Origin: Buddleja alternifolia
Taxonomy: Eukaryota; Streptophyta; Magnoliopsida; Lamiales; Scrophulariaceae
Assembly (NCBI GenBank): GCA_019426215.1
Contig: CM033399.1
Span: 20,283,022 to 20,347,021, forward strand
Reading direction: 5' to 3'
Length of the DNA stretch: 64,000 bases
Shown: positions 34,972 to 46,900 of the stretch, in pieces
How the letters are laid out: each line of letters starts with the position of its first letter
How positions within the stretch are numbered: the stretch's first letter is position 1
Translations under genes and position numbers: made by a program
Notes under the pieces: generated by a model
What the model was told of the DNA's origin: nothing
Seen by the model: the letters and a program-made list of their open reading frames with translations, nothing else
Database searches by the model: none

Positions 34972-36041
34972 GGGGACAGTAATCCACCCGAACTTTGCGT
35001 GTTTTCACACTTTTTTATCTAAACTATTTTTCGTTACACTTTTTTATCTCAACTCCATGGATTTTGCACTTTCTTATCTATTAGCATATTCTGACGGAAT
35101 ATTTCCATCGGAGTTACTGCACATACGATTGAGTTAGATAAAAAAAAGTGTAAAAAAACACAAAGTTTGGATAAAAAAATGTAAACAAAAAATAGTTTGA
35201 ATAAAAAAGTGTAAACAAAAGTTTGTTTAATCCGCCGAAAAACATGAAAAGATAAAAAAGTGTAAAGGGATAAAAACATTAAACCATCCGAACACCGTTT
35301 TCACACTTTTTTTTACAAACTTTTTTTTATCACTTTACCTCCTAACCATTGCAAAATTAACATTATTTTATATCCCGGCATATTCCGGCAGATTTAAAGG
35401 GCAAATCTGTCATTTTGTCTTAAAATTTTAATTAAATAATTTAATTTATGAAAATAATATATACATTTGTAAAGAATGTTTTTTTCTCCATTTATATTAT
35501 ATATAGATATATACATATGCGTGTGTTTATGTGTATATATGTGTGTGTGTGTGAGTGTGTATGTTTCGCTGTGTGTGTGATGTGGAAGAAAATCCAAGGA
35601 GGAAAAAAGGTTGGTAGAGAATTTGGGGAAGATGAAGATTGAAAAAAAAGCAAAAATGAGGTTTGGAATAAGCAAAATCAAGGTTGGAAAAAGCAAAATT
35701 AAGATTGGAAGAAAAAAAAATGGCAAAAGAGTAATTAATAAAATTCATCGTCTAAAATTACAAATTTGCCCCTAAAAAATGGCACATGCATCGCATATGA
35801 CAAGATTCCACCGGAATATGCCAAAATATAAAAAAATGCCAATTTGCAAAGGTTAGGAGGTAAAGTTAAAAAAAAAAAAGCTTGTAAAAAAAAGTGTGAA
35901 AACGGCCAAAGTTCAAATGGTTTAATGTTTTTATCCCAAGTGTAAAACCCGTGGAGTTAAGATAAAAAAGTGTAACAAAAAAAGTTTGGATAAAAAAATA
36001 CAAAAATGCGCAAAGTTCAGGTGGGTTATTGTCTTTACCCC
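34972..36041. mobile_element. Foldback TIR element with a second one nested inside
   Basis: The left arm from 34972 (GGGGACAGTAATCCACCCGA) and the reverse complement of the right arm ending at 36041 (GGGGTAAAGACAATAACCCA) match over about 110 bp. That match includes CTGAACTTTGCG/CCGAACTTTGCG and ACACTTTTTTATCT. Flanks are TATTTTCTC (34963-34971) and TATTTTTTC (36042-36050), one mismatch in nine. Without the nested insertion it would be about 390 bp. Non-coding. Confidence 0.68.
35267..35937. mobile_element. Nested 671-bp TIR element with exact 9-bp duplication
   Basis: Inserted in the element at 34972-36041. Arms begin GGGATAAAAACATTAAACCA and match in inverted orientation for about 160 bp, through CCTCCTAACC and CATATTCCGG. 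Flanks are exact: AAGTGTAAA at 35258-35266 and 35938-35946. The core carries a TA/TG microsatellite at about 35500-35580. Open frames here are low-complexity. Confidence 0.8.
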
Positions 36042-36213
36042 TATTTTTTCATAAGAAATGTGTATGGATGAATTGTTTTATAATACATCTTTTAGAAGTG
36101 AAAATGACACATGGCATAAGTGTCTCAAAATGACCTAAAGATCATATTTATACAGACAAAGAATTATCTTTCTTTAAGAATATGGGGTTTAATAGGATGC
36201 CATGTCCATTTTT

Positions 36214-37771
36214 TTTAAAAAATTTCATGTTAGATGTTTTGATGATGACAATTAGGACTTTTTTGTTAGACCCAAAATATGTAAGTTTGTTTTCAGCTTT
36301 GAAGCGTTAGATTTGTAATAGACTTTGTTTTATTTTTATTCTAGATTGTTAGGTTAAGCTGTTTTAGACTAAGCGTCTGATATGTTCTGAGTGAGTTTAT
36401 CAGAAGTAAAGTTTGAAGACTCAAGCTCCTGAAGTCTGAATAAAGATGAAGATTCCAAGCGTCTAGAATGACCAACTACACCAAGTGTCACCTTATAGGA
36501 TAGAAGTGATTCAAGGTTGAATAAGCGTCTATCAATGACTGATTTCACCTGAATTTATTTCTAAGTTCAGAAGGAGTTTAATGCAAATATTCTCAATGCA
36601 TTAAATGCCAACGAGCATATAATTCAAATGCATTAAATGCTGATAAGAGCATTAAATGTGATAAGCACTTTCAGATGTACGGAGAAGCCACCCTATTGGA
36701 CTATCAACTATTCAAAGATTGCAGCACCAACTTTTGTGCAGCAGATTTTCAGGAAAAAGGACAAAAGTTATTCACTCGCGGAAGTGAGAGACACGCGCTC
36801 GTGCATGTGTCAAACGGACACTTTTTCCAAGAATGCCTATAAATATGACTTCAACAACAAGCCAAAAACAGAGAACAATTATCAAGTCGAATTGCTGTTG
36901 CATTGAAGTCTCATTCCTTACAATCTCAGAAAAGGCAAAATTTTCAAGAAAATATTCTCTTTGCTTTTCTTCAAATCCTGAGACAGTCTACCAATATCTC
37001 AAATATTCTTTTCGGAGAAACCCACATTTCTACTGAGATATTCCTAGTTGTTTGAACTTTATCAAAATCAAACAAACCTTTTAGAAAAACCCCTATCCAA
37101 ACCTCGCGATCTGTGTGAAGTCGAAGTTTGATACTTGCCATATTTCTGGGTGAAAGAAGCAAGGGGGATTGAAGTGATTTGGAGCAGAAATCTATGTGAT
37201 CAAGGAGCTCAAGTCATCGACATCCATCTCTCCCTAATCTGTAGAAGATTCTGTGTGATTCTTTGAGAATCATCTTAGTGGATTGCCTCCAAGTGTTCGA
37301 GGAGAAGAAGGACGTAGTTGGAATTACACCACCCAACGAACCTTACAAATATTGTTCTTTACTTTACTTTCAGCATTCATTTTGTCATATCATAAACTGA
37401 AAAAGTAAAACTTAATCAAACGCTAAGCAACTAAATACACTTTCTGTGACGCTAAAGCTTTCAAAGAGAAGACTCCAAAAATCATTTCGCTGTGCTAACA
37501 CTGATCAAAGAAGTGAACGCTCAAACCTATTTGGTTGTAGTATTCAAGTCTTGAAATCTAAGTTAACTTTCTAAAAACAGTCTTCGTTAGATGCTTCACC
37601 AAAGCGCCTATATTTTAAGTGAACGCTTAAGTCAAGTGTTAGACACTTCAAGCGTCTACTTTTCAAGCATCCAAAATCCTTTTAATACGAATCTTTTGAA
37701 GTCAAAAAAAGACTTCAAGGTCTATTCAACCCCCCCTTCTAAACCCTTTCGTATGCCACTTGGGACCAACA
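36214..37771 (+). repeat. Sirevirus-type 5' LTR
   Basis: Direct copy of 48574-51833 (minus its insertion). The first 7 bases have decayed (TGTTAGG is kept only in the 3' copy). It ends GGGACCAACA just before the PBS. It contains TATAAATA at 36838-36845 and many AAGCGTC-type words. The 89-codon open frame at 36637-36906 recurs in the other LTR and is not a gene. Confidence 0.88.
36838..36845 (+). promoter_or_regulatory. LTR TATA box
   Basis: TATAAATA, preceded by GC-richer text, about 930 bases before the LTR end; the identical box is at 50899-50906 in the 3' LTR. It probably marks the U3/R boundary about 30 bases downstream. Confidence 0.5.
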
Positions 37772-37773
37772 AG

Positions 37774-37785
37774 TGGTATCAGAGC
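37774..37785 (+). promoter_or_regulatory. Primer-binding site (tRNA-iMet)
   Basis: TGGTATCAGAGC two bases after the 5' LTR end, complementary to initiator tRNA-Met, as is usual for plant Ty1/copia elements. Confidence 0.9.
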
Positions 37786-37868
37786 GGTTAAAGTTGAAAT
37801 TTTAAAATTTCCAAGCATAACTGCTTGTTTAGATCCTTTTTCAAACTTAGTTGCTTTAGATTTTAAAC

Positions 37869-39644
37869 ATGACATTTGCTAAAGTTCCCAAACTGACTGA
37901 GTCAAATTTTGACACATGGAAAGTCAAAGCATTTACATATCTCTGTTCATGTGATGATGACATGTGTGATTTTATTTCAGATGGGCCAATCAAAATATAT
38001 AAAGTTATCACAAGAGCGCCTGGAGCCACGGAAGACATTCCCGATGGTTACGTTGAAAAACCGAAACAAGAATGGTCTCCAGATGAGCGTCGAAGAGCTA
38101 ATTTGGATAATGTTGGCCGTAACGCTCTGTATACGGCTATTGGTGATAATGACAACCTATTCAATAAGATCAAGTCTTGCAAAACCACTAAATAAATATG
38201 GGATAAGTTGGCTACAATTTGTGGTGGTTCAGATCAGATTAAAGAAAACAAACTTTCCATTGCCAAGGAAAAGTTTAACGGATTTAAGATGCTACCCAAT
38301 GAAACTTTAGAGCAGTTAGATATAAGATTTACAGCTCTAGTTACAGAACTTACATCGTTGGGAATGGAGTTACAGAATCGAGAAATGGTGGTTAAGATCT
38401 TTAGAAGTTTACCAAGTAAATTCTTGATGAAGACAACTGCTATGAGAGAATCAAATATGTTGGATCTCCTAACTCCAGAAGACGCCTTTTCAGAGCTCAA
38501 AGCATTTGAGTTCGAGTTGAATTCTGCTAGTGATGTTGTGAGTAGTCCAGTAATTGAATCTGGAGCGCTTATAGCATCAATCAAAGGTAAATCGGGCAAT
38601 AAAGGAAAGAATGTAGATATCAATGAAGAAGAGGAGTTGGCTTTGCTGAATAGATTCAGGAAGTTCTTGAGATATGAAAAGAAAGGAAAAGGTTTCAATA
38701 ATCAAGGACAAAGTTCATATCAAGCGCCTTCTCCGATGCAACAACAGTTTCAAGCGCCTCAGTATTCTGTTCCTTCACCCCAAGCGCCTGTTCAATACGA
38801 AGCGTCTACTCAAAATCTCTCAACTCCAGTGGTCTCAAAACCACACATTGCAAGGTTAACAAATGAACAAAAGATGAAAACTAATCTTTGTTATAAATGC
38901 AGGAAACCAGGGCACTACCAGGTAAATTGCTCTTATCCAAACGTATCCAAGCCCTCAAGGCAGGATTACTTGGATAGAAATCAATTCAGGAGCAACCTTC
39001 GTCAACAAGGTTTGCTAGCGGAATCAGAACCAGCATCCGCACCTGAAGATTTAGAATCATCAGAAGAGAGTAGTGACGATGATGAGCCATTAGATGACTC
39101 AGCGCTCATATGTCTCATGGCCAGAGATGATGAAGCGTCTCTTGAGGTAATCAATGAATTATCTATTCCTCTCTCTTATGATGAATTACTTGACAAAGTC
39201 AAGGAATACTACAATGAATGTCAAGAAGCTGCCAAAATATATCAAAACGATCTCGCTATTATCTCATCACTCACAAGAGATAAAGTAACGCTCAAAGCAG
39301 AGTTGCAAGTTCAGCAACAATGTATTGAGAAGAACCAATCGCTTGAGAGTGAAATTATTCAATTAAAAAGCGATTTTGATATAATAGTCAAGAGAGAAGC
39401 TGATTTGATCGCTAGACTTGCTAAATCAGAGCAGCTCATCTCATCATTATCAAAAGCTTCTAGAAAGTTGGATAATGTTTCAGTCACTAGATTATTTGGT
39501 GAAAAGACCAGTTTAGGATGCGAAAAACTTGGTAAACAATCTAATAAATCTAATTTTATGGAAAACAACAAAGGAAAAGGTGTTATCTTTGTTGAAAAAG
39601 GTTCACAAGGTCAAACACAAAATGAACCCCAGCGACAATGGTAA
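37869..39644 (+). pseudogene. Sirevirus gag with CCHC zinc knuckle
   Basis: One frame from ATG 37869 to 39644, broken by a TAA at 38193-38195. The N-terminus (KVPKLTESNFDTWKVKAFTY) and the middle (KENKLSIAKEKFNGFKMLPN; FRSLPSKFLMKTTAMRES) are of the copia gag type used by Sireviruses. A zinc knuckle CYKCRKPGHYQVNC lies near residue 345. After it comes an acidic Ser/Asp-rich stretch and a coiled-coil region (VTLKAELQVQQQ; LESEIIQLKSDFD). Gag would form the particle that packages element RNA. The tail and the start of pol (39645-40065) are split between two other frames. Confidence 0.82.
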
Positions 39645-40065
39645 GAGGCCAAATGAGAAAGTTAAAGCTAACTCAGGCAAGGGTAAGGCTAAGGCAAATG
39701 ATTCACAAAGACGGGTCTATCCAAACGCTCAAAAGGCTAAAGATAAGTCTGACCACTGTGAATCAAGCGCTAAGCGTCCAGCACCAAAAGTGCAACCCAA
39801 GCCAGCGTCAATATCCAAGACAGTCAAGATCATATTATCGATACTATGATGATTATGATTATGACTACCGTTATAATCGAGTATATTATTATACACCCAA
39901 AAAGCACACACAACACGTTGAGAAACCCAAAAAGGCCAGTATTCCTACAATGAAGACTAGACAAATATGGGTTCCTAAAGTTCTAATTCAAACTAACAAT
40001 GTTACTAATGTTAAAGGACCCAAGCAACAATGGGTACCTGAACAGAAATAGAACCTCCCTTTTGA
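39645..40065 (+). pseudogene. gag-pol linker, shifted frames
   Basis: Coding-like text passes through two frames: Lys-rich text to about 39840, then a Tyr/Asp-rich stretch (YYRYYDDYDYDYRYNR) and RQIWVPK to 40051. At least two frameshifts separate it from gag and from the protease. Confidence 0.55.
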
Positions 40066-41697
40066 TTGCAGGTACCTAGAGCTAAAGCCGATACATCTGT
40101 TTGGTACTTCAATAGTGGATCGTTAAGGCACATGACTGGTTCCAAAGATCTTTTGATCAACTATCAAGCTGCCAATGGTCCTCAGGTTGTATTTGGTGAC
40201 AACTCCAAAGGTAAAACCAAAGGTATAGGTACTGTGCATAGGGGGAACATCATGATAAGTGATGTTTATTATGTTGAGGGTCTGAAGCACAATTTATTAA
40301 GCATAAGTCAATTTTGTGATAAAGGCTTTGAAGTCATATTCTCAAGTGACTCTTGCTATATAAATGACGCTAAGACTAAGTCTACTAAATTGAAGGGTAA
40401 AAGAACTAACAACGTATATTTGGTAGATTGGGGTTCAACACTTGATAACAACCTAACATGTTTTGTTGCTAAAAATGAATCTAAAACGGGTTGGTTATGG
40501 CATAGAAAAATGAATCACCTCAACTTCAAAACAATCTCTCAGCTTGTAAGTCAAAATCTTGTAGAGGGATTACCAAATGGACCATTTCACAAGGATCGCC
40601 TTTGTGACGCTTGTCAAATGGGTAAACAAGTTAAATCATCGTTCAAGAGAAAACTTCATCTATCTACCTCTAGAATACTTGAAATACTTTACATGGATTT
40701 GTTTGGACCTGTTCAAACGATCATTGTAAGCGGTAAAAAGTATACTTTGGTGATAGTAGATGATTTCTCTCGATTTACTTGGGTGGAATTTCTTTCATCC
40801 AAAGATGAGACATGTGACAAGTTAACAACGCTTATTCGGCAACTTCAAATATTGAAAAATCTTAAGGTTGCAAGAATAAGAAGCGATCACGGTACTGAGT
40901 TTACTAAGAAGATTGTTGAGAAGTTTTGTGCAGAAAATGGAATGCATCATGAGTATTCAGCTCCCAGAATTCCCCAACAAAATGGTGTTGCTGAGCGCCG
41001 GAACCGAACGCATAAGGAAGCCGCTAGGACAATGTTAGTAGAATCTAAGCTTGCTCCTAGGTTTTGGGCCTAAGCGATCAACACTGCCTGTTACACTCAA
41101 AACCATTGCATGATCAACAAACAGCATGGGAAAACTCCATATGAACTGTGGAAGGGACGTAAGCCAAATGTTTCAAACTTTCACGTCTTTGGTTCAAAAT
41201 GTTTTATCCATAATAATGGATCCCAAAGTCTAAAGACATTTGATCCTAAAGCGGATGAGGGTATCTGTCTAGGCTACGCCAAGAATGGAAAGAATTTTTG
41301 CATCCTAAATAAGATCAAAACGAAGGTTGAGGAATCTATTCATGTTGTTTTTGATGATGCTAACCAAGAACCGAGTAAGGTTAATGTGAATGATGTAAGA
41401 GTTGAAGATCTATGTCATCAAGCGTCTAAGATTACTATCGATGACAGTGACGACGATGATGAGATCTCAGTGCCACCTCCTAAGATTACTCGTGAGGTTA
41501 ATATGGACAATATTGTAAGAAATGCTGATGATCATGAGGTGAGTGATCATCAAGAGCAAACAAGAATCTGTGAACTTGAAGTGCCTACGCAAGAGGATAA
41601 TCAAGCGTCTGATCATCAAGCGTCTGTTCAACCTCTTAACCCTTTCCAACCAGATAGACTATGGCTGCGTGATCATCCACCTGAGTCTGTTCAGTGA
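40066..41697 (+). pseudogene. Sirevirus protease and integrase
   Basis: The protease motif reads WYFNSGSLRHMTG: the catalytic Asp of D-S-G is Asn, so the protease is dead. GKTKGIGTV and LKHNLLSISQ follow. The integrase zinc domain is present (HRKMNHLN...CDACQMGKQ), and its catalytic residues are all seen: Asp in MDLFGP, Asp in RSDHGTEF, Glu in GVAERRNRT. A TAA at 41071-41073 interrupts it after FWA, and the frame resumes to 41697 with the copia-type KTPYELWKGRKPN and FDPKADEGICLGYA. The end is an acidic spacer with many GCGTCT words. Integrase would insert the cDNA into the nucleus genome. Confidence 0.86.
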
Positions 41698-41779
41698 GGC
41701 TATGTTCGCAATCTTTTTATCTCAAATGGAACCTAAGAAAGCGGATGAAGCGCTAAGTGATTCAAGTTAGATTGAAGCC

Positions 41780-42472
41780 ATGCAAGAAGAGCTTAATCAG
41801 TTTGAACGAAATAAGGTTTGGACGCTAGTACCAAGGCCAACTCACCAAGGAGTTATTGGAACTAGATGGGTTTATAGAAACAAGATGGATGAGAACGGCA
41901 TTGTAATAAGGAACAAGGCCAGACTCGTAGCTCAAGGATATTACCAAGAGGAGGGTATTGACTTTGATGAGACATACGCTCCTGTCGCTCGTCTTGAAGC
42001 AATCCGCATGTTTCTAGCGTATGCAGCGTTCAACAAGTTCATGGTGTATCAGATGGACGTGAAGAGTGCCTTCCTGAATGGTAAACTCCAAGAAGAGGTA
42101 TATGTGGAGCAACCACCAGGATTCATCAACAATCATGGTAAGGGTATGGTCTACAAGCTAGACAAAGCACTTTATGTGCTAAAGCAAGCACCCCGAGCAT
42201 GGTATGACACTCTCTCTATCTTCCTCATTGGTAAAGGCTTTTCAAAAGGCAGCGTTGATACAACGTTATTTAAAATCACCAATGACGCAGATACTCTCTT
42301 AGTCCAAATTTACGTTGATGATATTATATTTGGTTCTACTAACAAGCGTCTGTCTGAGAAATTTTCGAAAATGATGCAAGAACAAATTGAAATGAGCATG
42401 ATGGGTGAATTAACTTTCTTCTTAGGATTACAAGTTAAACAATTTCATAATGGCATATTTATGAACCACTAA
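41780..42472 (+). pseudogene. Sirevirus reverse transcriptase
   Basis: Recognisable throughout: [72 protein letters not shown] and the catalytic [11 protein letters not shown]. It is in another frame from the integrase (shift between 41698 and 41779) and is cut at 42470-42472 by a stop caused by a second shift. Catalytic Asp residues are intact. Confidence 0.88.
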
Positions 42473-43256
42473 ATACACAAGAGATATGATTAAGAAATTT
42501 GGTATGGAAAATGCATCATATTCAAAAATTCCAATGAGGCAAGCGCTTAAGTTAGATAAAGATGAAAGTGGAAAGAAAGTTGATATCACTAATTATAGAG
42601 GTATCATTTGATCACTTCTTTATCTTACTGCTAGTAGACCTGATATTATATTTTCGGTATGCATGTGTGCACGATTTCAAGCTGATCCTAAAATGTCACA
42701 CTTAATTGCTGCCAAGAAGATCCTTAAATACCTAAAAGGCACACAAAATGTGGGCTTATGGTATCCAAGGGACTCTCCTTTTGAACTAATTGGTTACTCA
42801 GATGCAGATTTTGCAGGTTGCAAAATAGATCATAAGAGTACTAGTGGTACATGTCAATTTCTAGGTGATAGGTTAGTTTCATGGCATAGTAAGAAACAAC
42901 AATCCATAGCTACCTCCACAACTGAAGCTGCGTATGTAGCTGCAGGAAGTTGTTGTGCACAAGTGTTATGGATGAGGCAACAACTTAGAGATTATGGAAT
43001 AATCCTAGGTCCAACCCCCATTCTTTGTGATAACCAAAGCGCTCTAGCCATGACTCAAAACCCTGTTCTTCATTCCAGAACCAAACACATTGACATTAGA
43101 TACCATTTTCTTCGTGACCACGTTCAAAAGAAAGTTATCTCAATGCACTTCATTGGAACTGACAAACAATTGGCAGATATCTTCCCCAAAGCACTCAACG
43201 AACAACATTTTCTCACTTTGAGAAGTGAATTAGGTAAGATTGATTTAAGTGCTTAA
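42473..43256 (+). pseudogene. RT C-terminus and RNase H
   Basis: After the shift the text continues KYTRDMIKKFGMENAS, then a TGA at 42609-42611 within the usual GSLLYLTASRPDI motif. From 42663 the RNase H is open: YSDADFAGCKIDHKSTSG, SWHSKKQQSIATSTTEAAYV, CDNQSALAMTQNPV, RTKHIDIRYHFLRD, and the end TDKQLADIFPKAL. Catalytic Asp-Glu-Asp residues are visible. Stop at 43254-43256. Confidence 0.86.
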
Positions 43257-43291
43257 TCATTTTGCATCATATTTTATTAGACATATAATTT

Positions 43292-43360
43292 AGGGGGAAT
43301 CCACTTGATTTATGTCTAAAAGATTTTCTTAACTGGTATAAGTTATCAAATTTAGGGGGA
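43292..43360 (+). promoter_or_regulatory. Two internal polypurine-tract-like motifs after pol
   Basis: AGGGGGA occurs at 43292-43298 and 43354-43360, each preceded by AATTT. They resemble polypurine tracts but lie 5 kb before the LTR. Extra tracts after pol have been reported for Sireviruses as I recall; function is inferred. Confidence 0.45.
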
Positions 43361-43969
43361 ACCTTAAAGTTGTACTTGACCATAACTGCAAGCGTCAATG
43401 ATCAAAATTTTTTAGATGCATGATCATCAACGCTCAGTATTACTTATGCATAAAATATTGGACGCTCAAACATAAAAAGTCCTTTCAATCCTAAGCGTCT
43501 AATTTTCCAATGATACATCAACCAGTAGTATCAGTTAAGCGTTGAACCAATTCCATTCAACTCTTAATATAAAAATGTTTTTAACAGTCATGCATAAATT
43601 TTACAAGCTTTTTGAAGTAGTGGGTAGACTCAAAAGTCTATTTTGTACTCTACTTGCACGCTTCTATCACATCAAACTGGCGCGTAATCAAAACTTTTAA
43701 AATGACGATTCAGAGATAGCACATGTTTGTGTACGTGTGTGCTACACTCTGAAAATACCAAACGTTTTCTTTTTATTTTTTTCAAAAACTCGGATGTCAA
43801 ATCTTTATATATGGGAATTACCAAATGTAACTTCTCTCTCTTACACAAAACTCGCGTCCGCCGTTTATGAATTTATGGCTGAGATTCAAAAGTCGTTACA
43901 TGTGTCTAAATCCTACAGAGACTAGAGAACATAAGTTTCAAAATTCTTTACTGTGTCATTTAAAACACA

Positions 43970-46900
43970 ATGTCCGCCGAAAAATCATTCACCTTCACTC
44001 AAAGATTTCTGCAAATTTCTCTCTCTCTCTCTCTCTCTCAAAGCGAAAGAAAATCTCAGTTTACTCTACTTTCAAAAATGGCACCAAAGAAAGCTTCATC
44101 TACTTCTGCCGAGTCTATCATCAAGGTTATTGAAGGCCTTGTTGTTGATTGAAAATTCTTGTATGATCAACCCCAAATCAACCTGCATGATATGATGGAT
44201 ACTGTTACAAAGGCTGGACTCAAGAATTTCTTAACACAGTACTCATACTTATTTCCGACGGAAGTTGATATTTTCTGGAGGACTGCAAAACTCTCGGAGG
44301 ACAAGAAGTCCATTTCTTGCCTTCTCCCTATGTCCAAGAAAGAGTCAGCAAAAGAATTTGTGTTGACTGCTGACTCCATTGCAAAGAACTTCAATCTTCC
44401 TAATGAAGGTGATGCACTGGATAGTGTCACTCTGGCACAAATCAAAGAAGCATGGACGGTTATGAGGGCGTACGATGGTGTACCCTACACCCAGCACTTT
44501 GAAAAGAAAGATTTGGTATCTCAGTACAGACTGTTGGCTGATTTCTACAGTAAAATTATTGAATGCAGAGTGGGCACGTTTGATAAGGTCAACCCCACAC
44601 AATTTCAAATGACGACTGCTATACTCCTCTCCATCAAAATTAACTGGAGTGAGTACATTTTTGGAAGATTTAAGGACTATCTGAACACCCCTAATAAACC
44701 ATATGGACTCGTCTTGAGTGACCTTCTGTACAACTCAGACTGCATTTACTCCTCTGGTCTCCCACTGAATAAGACCAAGTTTTTGGGACGAAGGATTCTG
44801 ACCAATCTATTCAATCCTCCCGAAGTTGGTGGTTCTACTAAACCACTTTCTGAGCGTCAGACTGTACGTGAAGCGTCTGATGAAGAGGCTGAGCGTCCTG
44901 CTTAAGAGGAAGCCGTGAAGCGTCCGACTGTTACTAAGAAGAGGGCTCCTAGAAAGCCCAAGGCACAAGCTGTTCTTGCTCCTTAGAAGAATGATGAGGA
45001 AACTGATGAGGATGCACAGGACAAGTTACCTCTCAAGCGGAGGAAGCTGGAAGGAATCATCAAACAAATTGAATTCGATGAACCAGCTGTTGCTCCTTCC
45101 GCTCAAGCGCTCAAACTCGTTGAAGGAGTTAACGTGAAGAAAAACTTCAAGCGTTCCAAGATAAGCAAGCGTTGAGCTGCTCCTATTCCTGAAGAGCCTG
45201 AGACTGTTGAGCCAAGCGCTGAAGTTGCTGTTGAGCCAAGCGCTCAAAGTGTTGCTGTTGAGACAAGTTCTCAGGGTAAGTTTATTTCTTCCCACAGCAT
45301 TCCTATTCCTACATCTGTAGAAGATCCTGCTCTTATAGAGGATAGTTCATATGTTACAACTTTAGTTCTAGCTGCTGCTGAAGCGTCAACCGATGTCAAT
45401 CTAGATGTTGAGATGACAGAAGTTGTGGCGATTGCCAAAGACATTGCCGCAGAAGCTACTGCAATTGAAACTGAGGAACCTGCTCTCAAAGAGGTTCAGT
45501 CATCAGTCCCTGTTCCAGCTATAACAGAGGCACGCTCAGAAGGTCAGAGCGTTGCTGAAGACGTTACAAAGCCAAGGCACTTCTTCCAACTGAACCCGCT
45601 GAAGACGATTGATCATTCAATCAACTACATGCCTCTAGCACTCGAAGAAGATTTCATTCCTGCTGGATATAATGAAGACAGATATATTGTTGCTGAGAAT
45701 GAGATTGCCCTGTTGATTGATATCGACAATAAAATCAGGGATATAGTGTTTAACACTGAGATGACAGAAATTGAGAGAAAATATTATAGGGCCATTGAAC
45801 TACAAAAAACTCCTGGTCAAATACCATCCTCTCTCATTCTTCAACAAGACAGACATGGAGGAACAACTCCTAGATGTGATGTGGATCTAGCGTATTATCT
45901 CGACTCTGGCCACAGCAAGCCTACAGGTTTTGCTCTCAGAGACTACAATATTCGTGTGAATGAGCCACTTCACCCTAGCTTTCTCAATCTATCAGAGGCA
46001 GTCTTGAACTGAGAAGGCTACACACACTTTCCTCATATTGCGAATAGTCCTGAAAACCTAGCTTTGGTCAATCCACTTTGCTTAGGGAAAAATAAAGCAG
46101 TTCATGCCGGTGAGCGTCTCGAATCTCTCACAGATTTGATCCAGACTGAAGCTGATGCATATTTTGATAGCGTCTGGAATGCTAACTATCAGACCGATAG
46201 ATATCGTTTTGAATCTATCCGAGATATTCACCATGAAGGCATTAGAGCTATTGTCAACGCTGGCACAGACTACTGCATGAATGAAGTTAATTGGGTTGAA
46301 GTGTACATGGGACACAAGTACACTTTCTCAGAATTAGTTCAAGCTCCCCATTTGTTCGGCATAGGCATGCATGACAAGAAGCGTCATTTTGCCAAGTATT
46401 TCCTAAAGAAGCGTCAACAGAGAGTTGGACCTGTTCTCAAGCTCCCACTAATTAGACATCAAATTGAACAATGTCTGCGTCAAGAGCTTCACAGACTGTC
46501 CATTACTCCTCTACATTTCAACGCTCAAGCGTCTACCAGCGGCAGTAATCAAATTACTAGCCTAAATTTCGCTCCCAGCCACTGCGAAGATAATTTTAAC
46601 TTGATGGTAAAGATTATAACTCCTTTATCTCTTTTCGACAAAATCTTCACTGCCAATCTCAGACAATGGAACGGCTCCGTCATCAATTCATTTCGAGGAT
46701 ATCCACTGCTCCCTTCTATCCACAAAGAGGTACTCAATCATTATGAGTTTGTCCTCTCACTGCTAGAAAGAAATCAGGGACTAACTCAAGCGATCTATCC
46801 ATATTTAGAAGAGTACTACGCTGTTTACGTGCCTGAGGATCAGCGTCTCAAGTCTCTTCCCTCTGACTGCTTGATTGGATTCTCTAGAAATTACTCTCCA

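Noticed and set aside
36637..36906. 89-codon open frame repeated at 50698-50967
   Set aside because: Lies inside the LTR in both copies; the repetition is due to the LTR, not a gene family.
37774..37785. tRNA-like sequence TGGTATCAGAGC
   Set aside because: Only the 12-13 base complement of a tRNA 3' end next to an LTR; a primer-binding site, not a tRNA gene.
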